Origin: Silvimonas soli
GTDB lineage: Bacteria; Pseudomonadota; Gammaproteobacteria; Burkholderiales; Chitinibacteraceae
Length of the DNA stretch: 64,000 nucleotides
Assembly: GCF_030035605.1 (NCBI RefSeq)
Contig: NZ_CP106736.1
Coordinates: forward strand, 1,116,001 to 1,180,000
Direction of reading: 5' to 3'
Notes under the pieces: model-generated
What the model was told of the DNA's origin: nothing
Database searches by the model: none
What the model saw: the letters and a program-made list of their open reading frames with translations, nothing else
Translations under genes and position numbers: made by a program
Part shown: piece after piece, positions 55,185 to 64,000 of the stretch
Position numbering within the stretch: position 1 is the first letter of the stretch
Layout of the letters: each line of letters begins with the position of its first letter

Positions 55185-55652
55185 CTACAGCGTTTTTTCC
55201 ATCAGTGCGTTGGGCAAGACGCAGCCATCAATATCCACGCTGCGCTGCTCCACCAGCGCATAACCGCGCCGCAAAAAGAAGGGTTGCGCGGTAAGGCTGG
55301 CTTCGGTGCGCAACGTGGGCATACCCAGAATGCGTGCGGTGCGTTCCACTTCGCGCAGCAACAAGGTGGCCACGCCCGAGTTGGCAGCGGTGGGTGCAAC
55401 GTATAACCAGTCGATCAGGCAATCTTGCGGCACCAGCAAAACGAAGCCGAGGATGTGGTCTTCATCGGTTACTTTCCAGCCAAACTGGCTGGAGAGTTTC
55501 TCCCGCCAGGTTTCCCGTTTTGCCAGCGCCCGGTCAATCCAGGCGCGCCGTTGCTGCAAGCTGTAATCAGCGGCAGTCAACACTGAAACCGAGGCAAAGA
55601 AACAGGCCTGCAGCGCCGACAAATCGTCCGCGCCCGTGCGCAGCACCTTCAT
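55185..55652 (-). CDS. GNAT-family N-acetyltransferase
   Basis: A 155-residue protein whose central and C-terminal parts fit the GNAT fold: LGFVLLVPQDCLIDWLYVAPTAANSGVATLLLREVERTA, with the acetyl-CoA loop in degenerate form (NSGVATLL). ASLTAQPFFLRRGYALVEQRSV follows. It overlaps the FAH-family gene by four bases. The substrate is not predictable. Confidence 0.8.
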   Translation of the reverse strand: MKVLRTGADDLSALQACFFASVSVLTAADYSLQQRRAWIDRALAKRETWREKLSSQFGWKVTDEDHILGFVLLVPQDCLIDWLYVAPTAANSGVATLLLREVERTARILGMPTLRTEASLTAQPFFLRRGYALVEQRSVDIDGCVLPNALMEKTL

Positions 55653-56302
55653 TGCGCCACCTTGAAACTTTGATCAATCAGACCGGGCAAAACCAGTTGC
55701 AAGGTTTCACTGGCGTGGATCGGGCCAACGCCTTCGGGCGTGCCGGTGTAAATGAGATCACCTTCAGTCAGCCCAAAGCGCGCAGAAATCCACGCAATCA
55801 GCGTCGGGATATCAAACACCATATTGCGGGTATCGGCGCTCTGGCGCAGCTGGCCATCAATGTGCAGCGTGAAACCAATTTGTTCTGGATGCGGGATGGC
55901 GCTGGCGGGCACGAAGTCGGTCAGTACGGCGGCGCCCGCGTAGCCTTTGGCCAAGGTCCAGGGCTGGCCTTTCTTTTTGGCTTCGGCCTGTATGTCCCGC
56001 GCGGTTAAATCCAGTCCCAAAGCATAACCGGCCACATAAGACATGGCATCGGCCTTGGCGATATCGCGTCCGCTGCGGCCTATGGCGACAACCAGTTCGG
56101 TTTCGTGATGGATTTCTTTCGACCACGACGGCAGCGGAATAGCGGCGCCGGGCGGGACAATGGCAGAGGTCGGCTTGAGAAACACCATGGGCTCTTCGCC
56201 GATGGAAGAGCCCATTTCGGCTGCATGGGCCTGAAAATTGCGACCCACACAGAAAATATTGGCAACAGCGAACTGTTGATCGGCAATCCGGATTTGCGGC
56301 AC
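55649..56302 (-). CDS. fumarylacetoacetate hydrolase family protein
   Basis: A 217-residue enzyme of the FAH/acylpyruvase type. Motifs are FCVGRNFQAHAAEMG, PMVFLKPTSAIVPPG, the metal-binding HHETELVVAIG and the late IYTGTPEGVGPI. The frame extends upstream but has no ATG; the GTG at 56302 has GGAG six bases before it, so I start there. Small members of this family hydrolyse acylpyruvates or decarboxylate oxaloacetate. Which applies here is open. Confidence 0.87.
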   Translation of the reverse strand: MPQIRIADQQFAVANIFCVGRNFQAHAAEMGSSIGEEPMVFLKPTSAIVPPGAAIPLPSWSKEIHHETELVVAIGRSGRDIAKADAMSYVAGYALGLDLTARDIQAEAKKKGQPWTLAKGYAGAAVLTDFVPASAIPHPEQIGFTLHIDGQLRQSADTRNMVFDIPTLIAWISARFGLTEGDLIYTGTPEGVGPIHASETLQLVLPGLIDQSFKVAQ

Positions 56303-56447
56303 GAGGCTCTCCACTGGGCTGGTCGAGGCGCTATTTTGCACGCTTGAGGCTGTGAACAAAACCGTTATCGGGCTTTTTCCAACGAGTTATTTGCTGCGTA
56401 CGGGGATGCGAATGGCTGCAACCACGTCCCGGCAGATGCCTGCCCTG

Positions 56448-57383
56448 TCAGCCAACCCAGCGCGCAATGCTGAACAAAAGAATCAGCGCCAGCCACAACA
56501 ACACCGAACGCCAGATCAAGCCAACCGCGCTGGCCAGATAATCCGGATTGGCCGCATCGCCCAAACCCAGTTCGGGGCGGAATTTCACGGTGTGATCCTG
56601 ATGCAGCACGTCACCCAACTTGATGCCGATGGCACCCGCGCCTGCCGACAGCAAGATGCCGCTGGTGTAATCCACCCAAGTCCGCGCCTGTGCGCTCCAG
56701 CAATCCACGGCGTCCTGGAAGTCGCCCATGATGGCGAAGCTCACCGCGGTCAGACGCACCGGAATGTAATCAAGCATGTCTTGCGCCCAGCGCGCAAAGC
56801 GGCCGAAGGCGTTCTGGTTCTCGAACGCGCCCCACTTTTGCGCCAGCAGGCTGGAGGTGCGATACAACACTGCGCCAGCAGGGCCGGCAAACCAGCCCAG
56901 CGCCACAAACCAGAATACGGTGCCGAATACGTAACGGTAGGAATCCACCAGACCTTGTTCGATGGCCAGACGCGAGATTTCGTCTTCGCTCATTTCCGAG
57001 GTGTGTTGGCCAGTCCAGTCGGCCAGCAGCAGGCGTGCACCGTCGACATCACCCACTTGCAAGGCTTTGGAGATACCGGAGAACGCGTGGCTGAACTGGC
57101 GAAAGCCCATGGTGAAATACAACACGGCCACGGTCCAGACGATGGCCAGCGCTGAGCTGTTATGTGCCAGCAGGAAATACACGGCAATGGCGACAACCAG
57201 CGGCGGCAGCATGGCCAGCAACCAGCCATAAACGCCATTGCGGAATTCGCCAGCATCCAGGCTGCGTTCCAGATTATTGGCCATGCGCACAAATGCCAGA
57301 TAAGCCGGATTGCGGCTGCTGATGGGGCGCAGTTGTTCAAGCGCCAATGCAAGGATCAGTGACAGAAAGGTCATAAGTTCCAT
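56448..57383 (-). CDS. CobD/CbiB-family membrane protein
   Basis: A 311-residue membrane protein with four to five helices. It has family features FLSLILALALEQLRPIS at the start, GDVDGARLLLADWTG and RWAQDMLDYIPVRLTAVSFAIMGDF. The long N-terminal helix with a Glu, and no other cobalamin genes nearby, fit the AmpE-like or 'cobalamin biosynthesis protein' branch seen in many betaproteobacteria. Whether it works in cobamide assembly is doubtful. Confidence 0.78.
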   Translation of the reverse strand: MELMTFLSLILALALEQLRPISSRNPAYLAFVRMANNLERSLDAGEFRNGVYGWLLAMLPPLVVAIAVYFLLAHNSSALAIVWTVAVLYFTMGFRQFSHAFSGISKALQVGDVDGARLLLADWTGQHTSEMSEDEISRLAIEQGLVDSYRYVFGTVFWFVALGWFAGPAGAVLYRTSSLLAQKWGAFENQNAFGRFARWAQDMLDYIPVRLTAVSFAIMGDFQDAVDCWSAQARTWVDYTSGILLSAGAGAIGIKLGDVLHQDHTVKFRPELGLGDAANPDYLASAVGLIWRSVLLWLALILLFSIARWVG

Positions 57384-57742
57384 CCAGCGAAGCGGGCAAC
57401 TGTCAGACGGGGCTGACCGGCAATCGGGCTAACACGTGCGGCGCCGCTTCGGATTTTTCGTATGATTACAGGATAGATGTAAAGTTGGCGCGCCCGCAGC
57501 AACAAACGCCTGGCGCCAACACTCCAGGCCCGCAAGATACCACAGGCGGTGATGACCGCCCAAACAGGCGGACCTGGGGCGGGTTAATTCGCCTGGGCGG
57601 CGGGGTTGAAATCATCTGCCTGTCACCCAATTTGTTATAAAATCACATTTCCACATTCCGTTTTCCAGGTGCAGACGTATCAGGCAGCCTTTCAGGCCAG
57701 GCCCGCGACGATCTGCCAACCCTGCCAACCGAGGAGAATCCC
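57384..57742. other. intergenic region upstream of sodB, no gene seen
   Basis: The 359-base gap holds GC-rich sequence without a credible coding frame. A -10-like TTATAAAAT near 57634-57642 has no well-spaced -35. GAGGAG lies six to eight bases before sodB. Nothing else stands out. Confidence 0.5.
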
Positions 57743-58333
57743 ATGGCGCATCAACTGCCTGAACTGCCGTACGCACTCGACGCACTCGCACCGTACATGT
57801 CCAAAGAAACTTTGGAATACCACTACGGCAAGCATCACCAGACTTACATCACGAACCTGAACAACCTGATCAAGGGTACCGAGTTCGAGAACGCCAGCCT
57901 GGAAGAAACCGTCAAGAAAGCGCCAGCAGGTGGCCTGTTCAACAACGCCGCACAAATCTGGAACCACACCTTCTTCTGGCTGGGTTTCACACCGAACGCG
58001 GCTGACGCAGATCGCACTCCAACTGGCGCTCTGGCTGCTGCCATCGATGCCAAGTGGGGCTCGTTCGACAAGTTCAAAGAAGCCTTCAATGCTTCTGCTG
58101 CTGGCAACTTCGGTTCCGGCTGGACCTGGCTGGTGAAGAAGGCCGACGGTTCGGTTGATATCGTCAACACCTCCAACGCGGCTACCCCGCTGACCGGCGC
58201 TGATGTTGCCCTGTTGACCTGTGACGTGTGGGAACACGCGTACTACATCGACTACCGCAACAGCCGTCCGAACTACCTTGGTGGTTTCTGGAAGCTGGTG
58301 AACTGGGACGCAATCGCCCAACGTTTCGCCTAA
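57743..58333 (+). CDS. sodB: iron superoxide dismutase
   Basis: A 196-residue cytoplasmic enzyme. Metal ligands are His27 (LEYHYGKHH), His75 (NHTFFW), Asp161 and His165 (DVWEHAYYIDY). AAQIWNHTFFW with Gln in the early position, and the WTWLVKK segment, mark the iron rather than the manganese form. Ends at a clear terminator and stands alone. Confidence 0.96.
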   Translation: MAHQLPELPYALDALAPYMSKETLEYHYGKHHQTYITNLNNLIKGTEFENASLEETVKKAPAGGLFNNAAQIWNHTFFWLGFTPNAADADRTPTGALAAAIDAKWGSFDKFKEAFNASAAGNFGSGWTWLVKKADGSVDIVNTSNAATPLTGADVALLTCDVWEHAYYIDYRNSRPNYLGGFWKLVNWDAIAQRFA

Positions 58334-58387
58334 GCAATTGCCGGAACTTGTTCACAGCCCTTTGTGAACAAGCCTGAGCATCTTGCA

Positions 58388-58424
58388 AAAAAAAGCCCTC
58401 TGCATACCGCAGCAGGGCTTTTTT
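58388..58424 (+). terminator. sodB terminator
   Basis: AAAAAAGCCCT and AGGGCTTTTTT pair around an inner CTGC/GCAG stem, with a T-run at the end. Confidence 0.92.
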
Positions 58425-58544
58425 ATGGCCTCGCAAACCCTATCAACGTATCTCTACCCGGAAAGTCTGGCCTGTTGGACCACAGCAACTATGCTGTTGA
58501 ATGCCATTGTCATTTATTGATCATTCAACTTCAGGGGTCCACCT

Positions 58545-59036
58545 ATGTCAGCACTCACCACTCTGGGCTTGGTTCACACCGCCATCAGCGTTGTCGCGCT
58601 TGCCGCCGGCCTTGTAGCGCTAGTGCTCGACAAGCGCATTACCTGGCGCACGGCGCTGGGTAAGGTGTACGTCTGCACCACCGTCCTTACCTGCATTACC
58701 GCGCTAGGCATCTTTCAACACGGTGGCTTTGGCAAACCGCATGCGCTGGCGATCCTCACCTTGATTGCCGTAGCAGTTGCGCTCGCAGCGGTGCTGACGC
58801 CGTGGTTTGGCCGGGCCGCCGGGAAAGTCGAAGCACTGGCCTATTCGCTGACCATCCTGTTTCATTTCATTCCGGCCATTACCGAAACCTCCACTCGCCT
58901 GCCGCAAGGCGCGCCGATCTTTGAAAACGCCGATGCGCCCGGCCTGAAAGCGGCCACGGCGGTGCTGGTGCTGCTATTTTTGATTGGGGCCACGCTGCAA
59001 TTGCGCTATCTGAAAAGAACCGCATCCAGGATCTAG
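58545..59036 (+). CDS. small four-helix membrane protein, function unknown
   Basis: A 163-residue protein with four predicted membrane helices (about residues 5-27, 38-58, 67-87 and 136-155) and short loops. A pair of histidines (HTAI in helix 1, LFHFIPAI at about 105-113) could bind heme or metal, but I do not recognise the family with confidence. AGGGG lies before the ATG. It is monocistronic between sodB and the hydrolase gene. Confidence 0.7.
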   Translation: MSALTTLGLVHTAISVVALAAGLVALVLDKRITWRTALGKVYVCTTVLTCITALGIFQHGGFGKPHALAILTLIAVAVALAAVLTPWFGRAAGKVEALAYSLTILFHFIPAITETSTRLPQGAPIFENADAPGLKAATAVLVLLFLIGATLQLRYLKRTASRI

Positions 59037-59362
59037 CCTGGCCGCATCACAGCCCCTCATCACGGCGATCTCTGTCTGCGCCCGCAACCGCAGCCTGCTT
59101 GTTCAAGCCACAAAAGCCAGAGCAAACAGGCGGTCATCCGTTGGGCAAACCGCCGCCTGTCGTGCGCTGGATATTTTTCCTTTCGAAAACAGTGATCAGC
59201 TACCAATCTGAACCACCCGGGCGATTTTGCTGCAGTGCAATGTCGAGGGCCGAATCATTCAGTCAGCTTGTGCACATTGTCTTCGCAGCTTTGCCGTCCG
59301 TTCAAATCACCTCGTAGCAAGTCCTTCCAACCCAAAGCAATACTTCACCACGGAGCAACCAG
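59037..59362. other. intergenic region upstream of the alpha/beta hydrolase gene
   Basis: No coding frame with support is visible in this 326-base stretch. It contains a mildly AT-rich centre around 59165-59210 that may hold the promoter of the hydrolase gene, but no well-spaced boxes are seen. Confidence 0.4.
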
Positions 59363-60187
59363 ATGGGCACCATTACCACGCGTGACGGTACGGAAATTTA
59401 TTACAAGGATTGGGGTAGCGGGCAGCCGGTGGTGTTCTGCCACGGCTGGCCACTGGATTCAGATAGCTGGGAGTCGCAAATGTACTTCCTGGCATCGCAT
59501 GGCTATCGCTGCATCGCACATGATCGCCGCGGGCACGGCCGTTCCAGCCAGCCGTGGGACGGCAACGATATGGATCATTACGCCGATGATCTGGCCGAGT
59601 TGCTTGAGGTGCTGGATATCAAAAATGCCGTGCTGTTTGGTTTCTCGACCGGTGGTGGCGAAGTGGCCCGCTACATTGGTCGCCACGGCACCAAACGCGT
59701 GGCCAAAGCGGGGCTGATCTCCTCCGTGCCGCCGCTGATGCTCAAAACCGACACCAACCCCGGCGGCTTGCCGATTGAGGTGTTTGACGGCATTCGTGCC
59801 GGGCTGCTGGCGGATCGCTCGCAACTGTTCAAGGACATTCCGTCCGGCCCGTTTTACGGCTTTAACCGGCCGGGCGCCAAAGTGTCGCAAGGCTTGATTG
59901 ATTCGTGGTGGCTGCAGGGCATGATTGGTGGCCACAAAAACACCTATGACAGCATCAAGGCGTTTTCAGAAACCGACTTTCGCGACGATCTGAAAAAGTT
60001 TGATATCCCGACCTTGATCATTCACGGCGACGATGACCAGATTGTGCCGATTGACGCAGCGGGTCGGGCCTCGGCCAAGATCATTGAGCACGCCAAATTG
60101 CTGGTTTATCCGGGCGCACCACATGGTTTGACCGATACCCATAAAGACCAGGTGAACGCTGATTTGCTGGCGTTTATCCAGAGCTGA
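59363..60187 (+). CDS. alpha/beta hydrolase, arylesterase/non-heme chloroperoxidase type
   Basis: A 274-residue enzyme. The oxyanion region is FCHGWPLDSDSW, the nucleophile Ser is in FGFSTGGGEVARY, the acid Asp in IIHGDDDQIVPI and the His in PGAPHGLTDTH. This set, with the start MGTITTRDGTEIYYKDWG, is typical of small esterases that can also form peracids. The physiological substrate is unknown. Confidence 0.9.
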   Translation: MGTITTRDGTEIYYKDWGSGQPVVFCHGWPLDSDSWESQMYFLASHGYRCIAHDRRGHGRSSQPWDGNDMDHYADDLAELLEVLDIKNAVLFGFSTGGGEVARYIGRHGTKRVAKAGLISSVPPLMLKTDTNPGGLPIEVFDGIRAGLLADRSQLFKDIPSGPFYGFNRPGAKVSQGLIDSWWLQGMIGGHKNTYDSIKAFSETDFRDDLKKFDIPTLIIHGDDDQIVPIDAAGRASAKIIEHAKLLVYPGAPHGLTDTHKDQVNADLLAFIQS

Positions 60188-60212
60188 TCAGTCAGAGGCT
60201 TGGGAGCACCCG

Positions 60213-60247
60213 ATAAAAAACCCCCTTCCAGATGGAAGGGGGTTTTC
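60213..60247. terminator. bidirectional terminator between the hydrolase and glucanase genes
   Basis: AAAAAACCCCCTTCCA pairs with TGGAAGGGGGTTTT around GA, with A- and T-runs on opposite sides. Confidence 0.93.
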
Positions 60248-60270
60248 GTTGGCGAGTCAGCCAGAACCGG

Positions 60271-63200
60271 TTACCAGCTAATCCCCAGCGCCGCATGTTC
60301 TGGCGAAGGCGACATGATGGTCGAGCTCTGGTTAGACACATCGTCATAAGCAAAGCCGTACGCCAGGCCACCCACGCTGTGGGTATGCCAGAACTTGGCG
60401 TAGTAGTTGGCCGGTGCAGCTTGATACCACGCTGCGGGAGTGGCCCACTGCGTAACGTCTTGCATGATGTGACGATTGAACGCAGCGCAAATCTGGGCCT
60501 CCAGTGCAAGTTCGGTGCTGTTACCTGTCGCCAGCGTGCCCTTGCCTTCCAGAATGTCCTGGGTGGTGGGTTTGCTGACGTTGTAGGTACCGCCCACATA
60601 CGCGCCATTGTTCAGGTTGACCTCGGTAAAGACCATGGTCGTACCCTGCACCTGCCCCACAAACCGGCGGCTGCCACCCCACATATCTACCGTGAGGGTG
60701 CTGGTGGTGTATTGGGTCCAGATCTGGTTCACGTAGGCATCAAAGTAGTGTTGATTAGCCTGGCCGACATCAAACGTGCTCTTGCCGGGCGCCATGATGC
60801 GGGGCAGCGCGGGCGGCGTGAGGTGGAACTCGGCCGGGGTTTCGTTCACGTACTCGTTGTAGATCGCGGCGACGGGTTCACCGGTGCCGGTCTGCATGTG
60901 GAAGGTCTGGTTAGCGCCCCATACATCGACCATCAGCGGGATGCCGAACTCATCCACTTGCGTGGTGTTGATCCACAATCCGGTGGTGTTGTAGGTGAAC
61001 TCGTACCAGTCATAGTTGACGTCGATGTTGGGATCGCTGGTATTCAACGGGTTAGGCCCGGCGAAACCGACGTTGCCATTGGCATCAGTCAGGATGGGGA
61101 TATACATCGGGCTGCCCAGCGACACAAATACCCGGCCCGAATCCATCTTCGGCAACTTCAGCAGCTTGCTTTGCGCCAACGTGAAGAAGTAGTTCGAATA
61201 GTTCTGGCCGTTCTTGGTCAGGTGGTTAGGTCCGGTGTTATCGGCCACTTGCGCCTGGGTGATGGTGCCATCGGGCTTGAGCCAGGAGAACTGGCCGGTT
61301 GCCGGATCACGCCCGATCACCGCGATATACACCTGGCTGTCGGTCCATGCCCCGTGGGTATTGTTTTGCAGATCAATCCCCACAAAACCTGGATAGACGG
61401 TGTACGCCGGTGCGCTGGCACCGACAGCACCGCCAACCGTTAACACCGCGTTGCTGGACGTCACCGACCCGCCCGCATTCTTCACCACGGCGTTGAAGGT
61501 GGCGCCATTATCGGCGGCAGTGGTTGCTGGCGTGGTGTAACTGGCTGCGGTTGCTCCCGTTATTGCAGTCCCGTTTTTGTTCCATTGATAGGTAAATGGC
61601 CCGGTGCCGCCAGCCGTCACGGCAAACTGCGCCGTGGCACCAACAGCCACCGTTTCGCTGGCCGGTTGCGCGCTAATGCTTGGCGCGCTGCCGCTTGCCG
61701 CTTGCGCGGTATAGACCTCGAACTCATACAGCGAGTAGCCATAACCCGTGCCACGTTGCGTGCCATACATGCGGATATAACGCCCGCTCACGGTCGGGAA
61801 GGAAATATCTTCCGTCCCGCCCACGCCGTTGTTCTGCGTGTAGGCCGTGGTCCAGTTCTGGGCATCACTGGACACCTGAATCTGGTACACCTTGCCGTAG
61901 GCGGCTTCCCAACGCAGGATGACGCGTCCGATGTTCTGGGCGGACCCCAGATCAATCTGCACCCAGGATGGATCGACCGCCAGCGAAGACCAACGAGTGG
62001 TCAGATCACCATCAGTCACGTAGGCCGGTAACGAGAACGCCGGGTTCTCATTGCCGCTGGCCGTGGCGGTTTTGCCCAATGCCAGGTTGGTACCAGTGCT
62101 ACCCGTGCCGCCAGTACCGCCGCTTCCACCCGTGCCACCCGAACCAGCACCTACGGTCAGCGAGGCCGGATTGCTGGTCAGGCTGGTGCCATTGGCATCG
62201 GTAATGGTGACGCTAAACACCGCACCGTTATCGGCAGCCACCGTGGCTGGCGTGGTGTAGCTGGCGCCAGTCGCCCCGGCAATCGCCGAGCCGTTCTTTT
62301 GCCACTGGTATTTCAAGGTGCTACCTGCTGTCGCAACCACATTGAAGTTGGCGGTCTGACCAACAGTGACGCTCTGGTTAGCCGGTTGCGTGGTGATGGT
62401 TGGCGCTGTGGTCGAATAGATCTCGAATTCCCACAGTGAGTAGCCATATGCCGTCGCCCGCGCTGTGCCATACATGCGCACATAACGTGCGGTGGTGGCA
62501 GCAAAGTGGATATCTTCCACGCCACCCACACCCGCCGTTTGCGTATAGACCGCAGTCCAGTTCTGGTTATCGCTGGATACCTGAATCTGGTAGGCCGTGG
62601 CATACGCGGCTTCCCAACGCAGGATTACATGGTCAAACGCTTTGGCCGAGCCCAGATCAACCGCCAGCCAGCCCGGGTCAACAAAGGCCGAGGACCAGCG
62701 TGTGGTGGTGGTATCACCATCAAACGCCATCGATGCCGCATTGACGGTGGGGTTTTCATAGCCACTGGCCGTTGCCGCTTGATGCAGCGCCAAGTTCACC
62801 GTAGTGCCGCCACCACCATTGTTGCCGCCAGTCACGGTCAGCACGGCGGTATTGCTGGTCACGCTGCCGCCCTGGCTGTTGGTAATCAGCACCGAGAAGA
62901 CAGCGCCGTTATCACCCGCCACCGTTGCTGGCGTGGTGTACGAACCGACGGTAGTCGATGCGATGGCCGTGCCGTTCTTCAACCACTGGTAACTCAAACC
63001 GGTGCCGCTGGCCGTGACGGTAAACGTCGCTGTCTGGCCCACTGCCACCGTCTGATTGACCGGTTGCGCGGTGATGGTCGGTGCTGCCGCAGACGAACCT
63101 GCCGTGCACAACGCCCAACCCGGGAAGTTATTGGCTACAGCTGGCGTGGCATTGCCCGAAGACGACACCCAGTATGCATATGTGTTGTCTTGCTCGTAGG

Positions 63201-64000
63201 CGGTCGAAGTCCAGGTATTCCACGGCGACGGGAAGGCGCATGAGGCCGCGTTATTGCCGCTGATGGCGAGTGCTTCGTCCTTGGTCGGCAAGCGCATGTT
63301 CTGGCTGGCGCAGTAACCGGCGGCGACTTGCTGGGTGAACTGCGCCCCTTGGGTCGTGTAGGTGTATTGCGCGCGCTTCCACAACAACTGCGTCAGATTG
63401 TCCTTCACTGTGGCGGTATCAACGACCGTGTAACGCTCGTTGGCATCACCGCAATTGGCCACGTTATAGACCTCGAACTCATACAGCGAATATCCGTACT
63501 GCGTGCCGCGCTGGGTGCCGTACATCCGCACATAACGGGCGCGTGCTGTCGGAAAGCTGAAGTCTTCATTGCCACCCGTGCCTGCAGTCTGGGTGTAAAC
63601 GGTCGTCCAGTTGGCATTGTCGTTGGACACCTGAATCTGATAAGCCACGGCATAAGCGGCTTCCCAGCGCAGGATGATGCGGTTGAACGCCGTCACCGCG
63701 CCCAGATCGATTTCAATCCAGGATGGATCAACAAACGCCGAGCCCCACTTGGTGCTGGTACTGCCATCCACCACGTTGGAAGCCGGGTTACCTTGCTGGT
63801 TCTCGTAACTGCTGGCCGAGGCCGTTTTATTCAGCGCCAGATTCACGCCCGGTGGTGCCATTTTCAATGTGGCGACCGCGCTGGTAACGGTGCCGGCAAT
63901 ATTGTTCACCGTCACCGTGTAATTGCCAGCGTCACTGTTCTGTACCGCCGGAATAGTGAAGGTGGCCGAGTCTGTCCCGACATTGCTGCCGTCTTTCTGC
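60271..64000 (-). CDS. multidomain secreted GH64 beta-1,3-glucanase with discoidin and Ig-like domains (N-terminus off window)
   Basis: The frame is open to the right edge, so the start lies outside; 1,242 codons are visible. In order from the N-terminal side: the end of an Ig-like domain (AGNYTVTV), a discoidin (F5/8 type C) domain, a DUF1566-like segment (LLWKRAQYTY...MRLPTKDEAL), an Ig-like domain, discoidin, Ig-like, a Gly/Ser/Thr linker, discoidin, Ig-like, and the C-terminal GH64 catalytic domain (about the last 375 residues, with IYNEYVNETPAEFHL and LTVDMWGGSRRFVG). It probably binds and cuts beta-1,3-glucan such as fungal walls. The signal peptide is not visible. Confidence 0.85.
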   Translation of the reverse strand, partial: QKDGSNVGTDSATFTIPAVQNSDAGNYTVTVNNIAGTVTSAVATLKMAPPGVNLALNKTASASSYENQQGNPASNVVDGSTSTKWGSAFVDPSWIEIDLGAVTAFNRIILRWEAAYAVAYQIQVSNDNANWTTVYTQTAGTGGNEDFSFPTARARYVRMYGTQRGTQYGYSLYEFEVYNVANCGDANERYTVVDTATVKDNLTQLLWKRAQYTYTTQGAQFTQQVAAGYCASQNMRLPTKDEALAISGNNAASCAFPSPWNTWTSTAYEQDNTYAYWVSSSGNATPAVANNFPGWALCTAGSSAAAPTITAQPVNQTVAVGQTATFTVTASGTGLSYQWLKNGTAIASTTVGSYTTPATVAGDNGAVFSVLITNSQGGSVTSNTAVLTVTGGNNGGGGTTVNLALHQAATASGYENPTVNAASMAFDGDTTTTRWSSAFVDPGWLAVDLGSAKAFDHVILRWEAAYATAYQIQVSSDNQNWTAVYTQTAGVGGVEDIHFAATTARYVRMYGTARATAYGYSLWEFEIYSTTAPTITTQPANQSVTVGQTANFNVVATAGSTLKYQWQKNGSAIAGATGASYTTPATVAADNGAVFSVTITDANGTSLTSNPASLTVGAGSGGTGGSGGTGGTGSTGTNLALGKTATASGNENPAFSLPAYVTDGDLTTRWSSLAVDPSWVQIDLGSAQNIGRVILRWEAAYGKVYQIQVSSDAQNWTTAYTQNNGVGGTEDISFPTVSGRYIRMYGTQRGTGYGYSLYEFEVYTAQAASGSAPSISAQPASETVAVGATAQFAVTAGGTGPFTYQWNKNGTAITGATAASYTTPATTAADNGATFNAVVKNAGGSVTSSNAVLTVGGAVGASAPAYTVYPGFVGIDLQNNTHGAWTDSQVYIAVIGRDPATGQFSWLKPDGTITQAQVADNTGPNHLTKNGQNYSNYFFTLAQSKLLKLPKMDSGRVFVSLGSPMYIPILTDANGNVGFAGPNPLNTSDPNIDVNYDWYEFTYNTTGLWINTTQVDEFGIPLMVDVWGANQTFHMQTGTGEPVAAIYNEYVNETPAEFHLTPPALPRIMAPGKSTFDVGQANQHYFDAYVNQIWTQYTTSTLTVDMWGGSRRFVGQVQGTTMVFTEVNLNNGAYVGGTYNVSKPTTQDILEGKGTLATGNSTELALEAQICAAFNRHIMQDVTQWATPAAWYQAAPANYYAKFWHTHSVGGLAYGFAYDDVSNQSSTIMSPSPEHAALGISW

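Overview
This window looks like a chromosomal segment of a betaproteobacterium. Neisseriales or a close relative is my best guess, from gene families rather than from any rRNA. Pointers are elongation factor P with Arg32 next to the arginine rhamnosyltransferase EarP, a B-type exosortase/EPS locus, the rpsU - gatB/yqeY-like - dnaG - rpoD block with a tRNA-Ile behind it, and a large secreted family-64 beta-1,3-glucanase. Coding density is high, and most gene ends are marked by clear hairpin terminators.

Layout. Positions 1-5.2 kb: the 3' part of a cytochrome c subunit, an M48 protease, rsgA, and a fliA-motC pair with no motD/motB partner behind it. 5.3-8.3 kb: ftsK and the rpmB-rpmG ribosomal operon. 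8.4-17.2 kb: an acetate block (LysR regulator, DUF485 protein, actP, a cNMP/CBS/DUF294 protein, a DnaQ-like exonuclease, aqpZ on the other strand, acs). 17.2-18.4 kb: a non-coding island with 35 perfect GGGTTT hexamers followed by two divergent, inverted copies of a dispersed repeat. 18.4-23.3 kb: uvrB, a TruC-like pseudouridine synthase, efp and earP.

23.3-48.2 kb is the accessory heart of the window: an exopolysaccharide/exosortase locus. One PEP-CTERM protein gene lies on the plus strand, and about 19 genes on the minus strand make, modify, polymerise and export an EPS. They include the sugar-phosphate transferase, epsD-epsE-epsF-epsG, exosortase B, epsI, a Wzy/ligase-type protein, two acyltransferases, six glycosyltransferases, a flippase, an alginate-lyase/heparinase-like lyase, a GDP-mannose 6-dehydrogenase close to AlgD, and the outer-membrane barrel EpsL. 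Many of these genes overlap by 4 bases, so they are probably translated together. Three transcription units of this locus carry the same -35 region, TTGAAAG, in matching orientation, and two of them have good -10 boxes at proper spacing. I infer co-expression of the sorted PEP-CTERM protein with the EPS machinery.

48.5-54 kb: a tRNA-Ile(CAU) gene split by a 273-nt group I intron, then rpoD, dnaG, a gatB/yqeY-like gene and rpsU on the minus strand. 54.1-60.2 kb: tsaD, a GNAT protein, an FAH-family hydrolase, a CobD/CbiB-family membrane protein, sodB, a small membrane protein and an alpha/beta hydrolase. 60.3 kb to the end: the multidomain GH64 protein, running off the right edge.

The points most worth a second look are the tRNA group I intron, the 35-copy hexamer tract, the shared promoter motif and the long structured leader of the PEP-CTERM gene, the apparent loss of the EpsG P-loop, and the combination of an AlgD-type dehydrogenase with an alginate-lyase-like enzyme inside an exosortase EPS locus. 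All family calls were made by eye; no database search was run.
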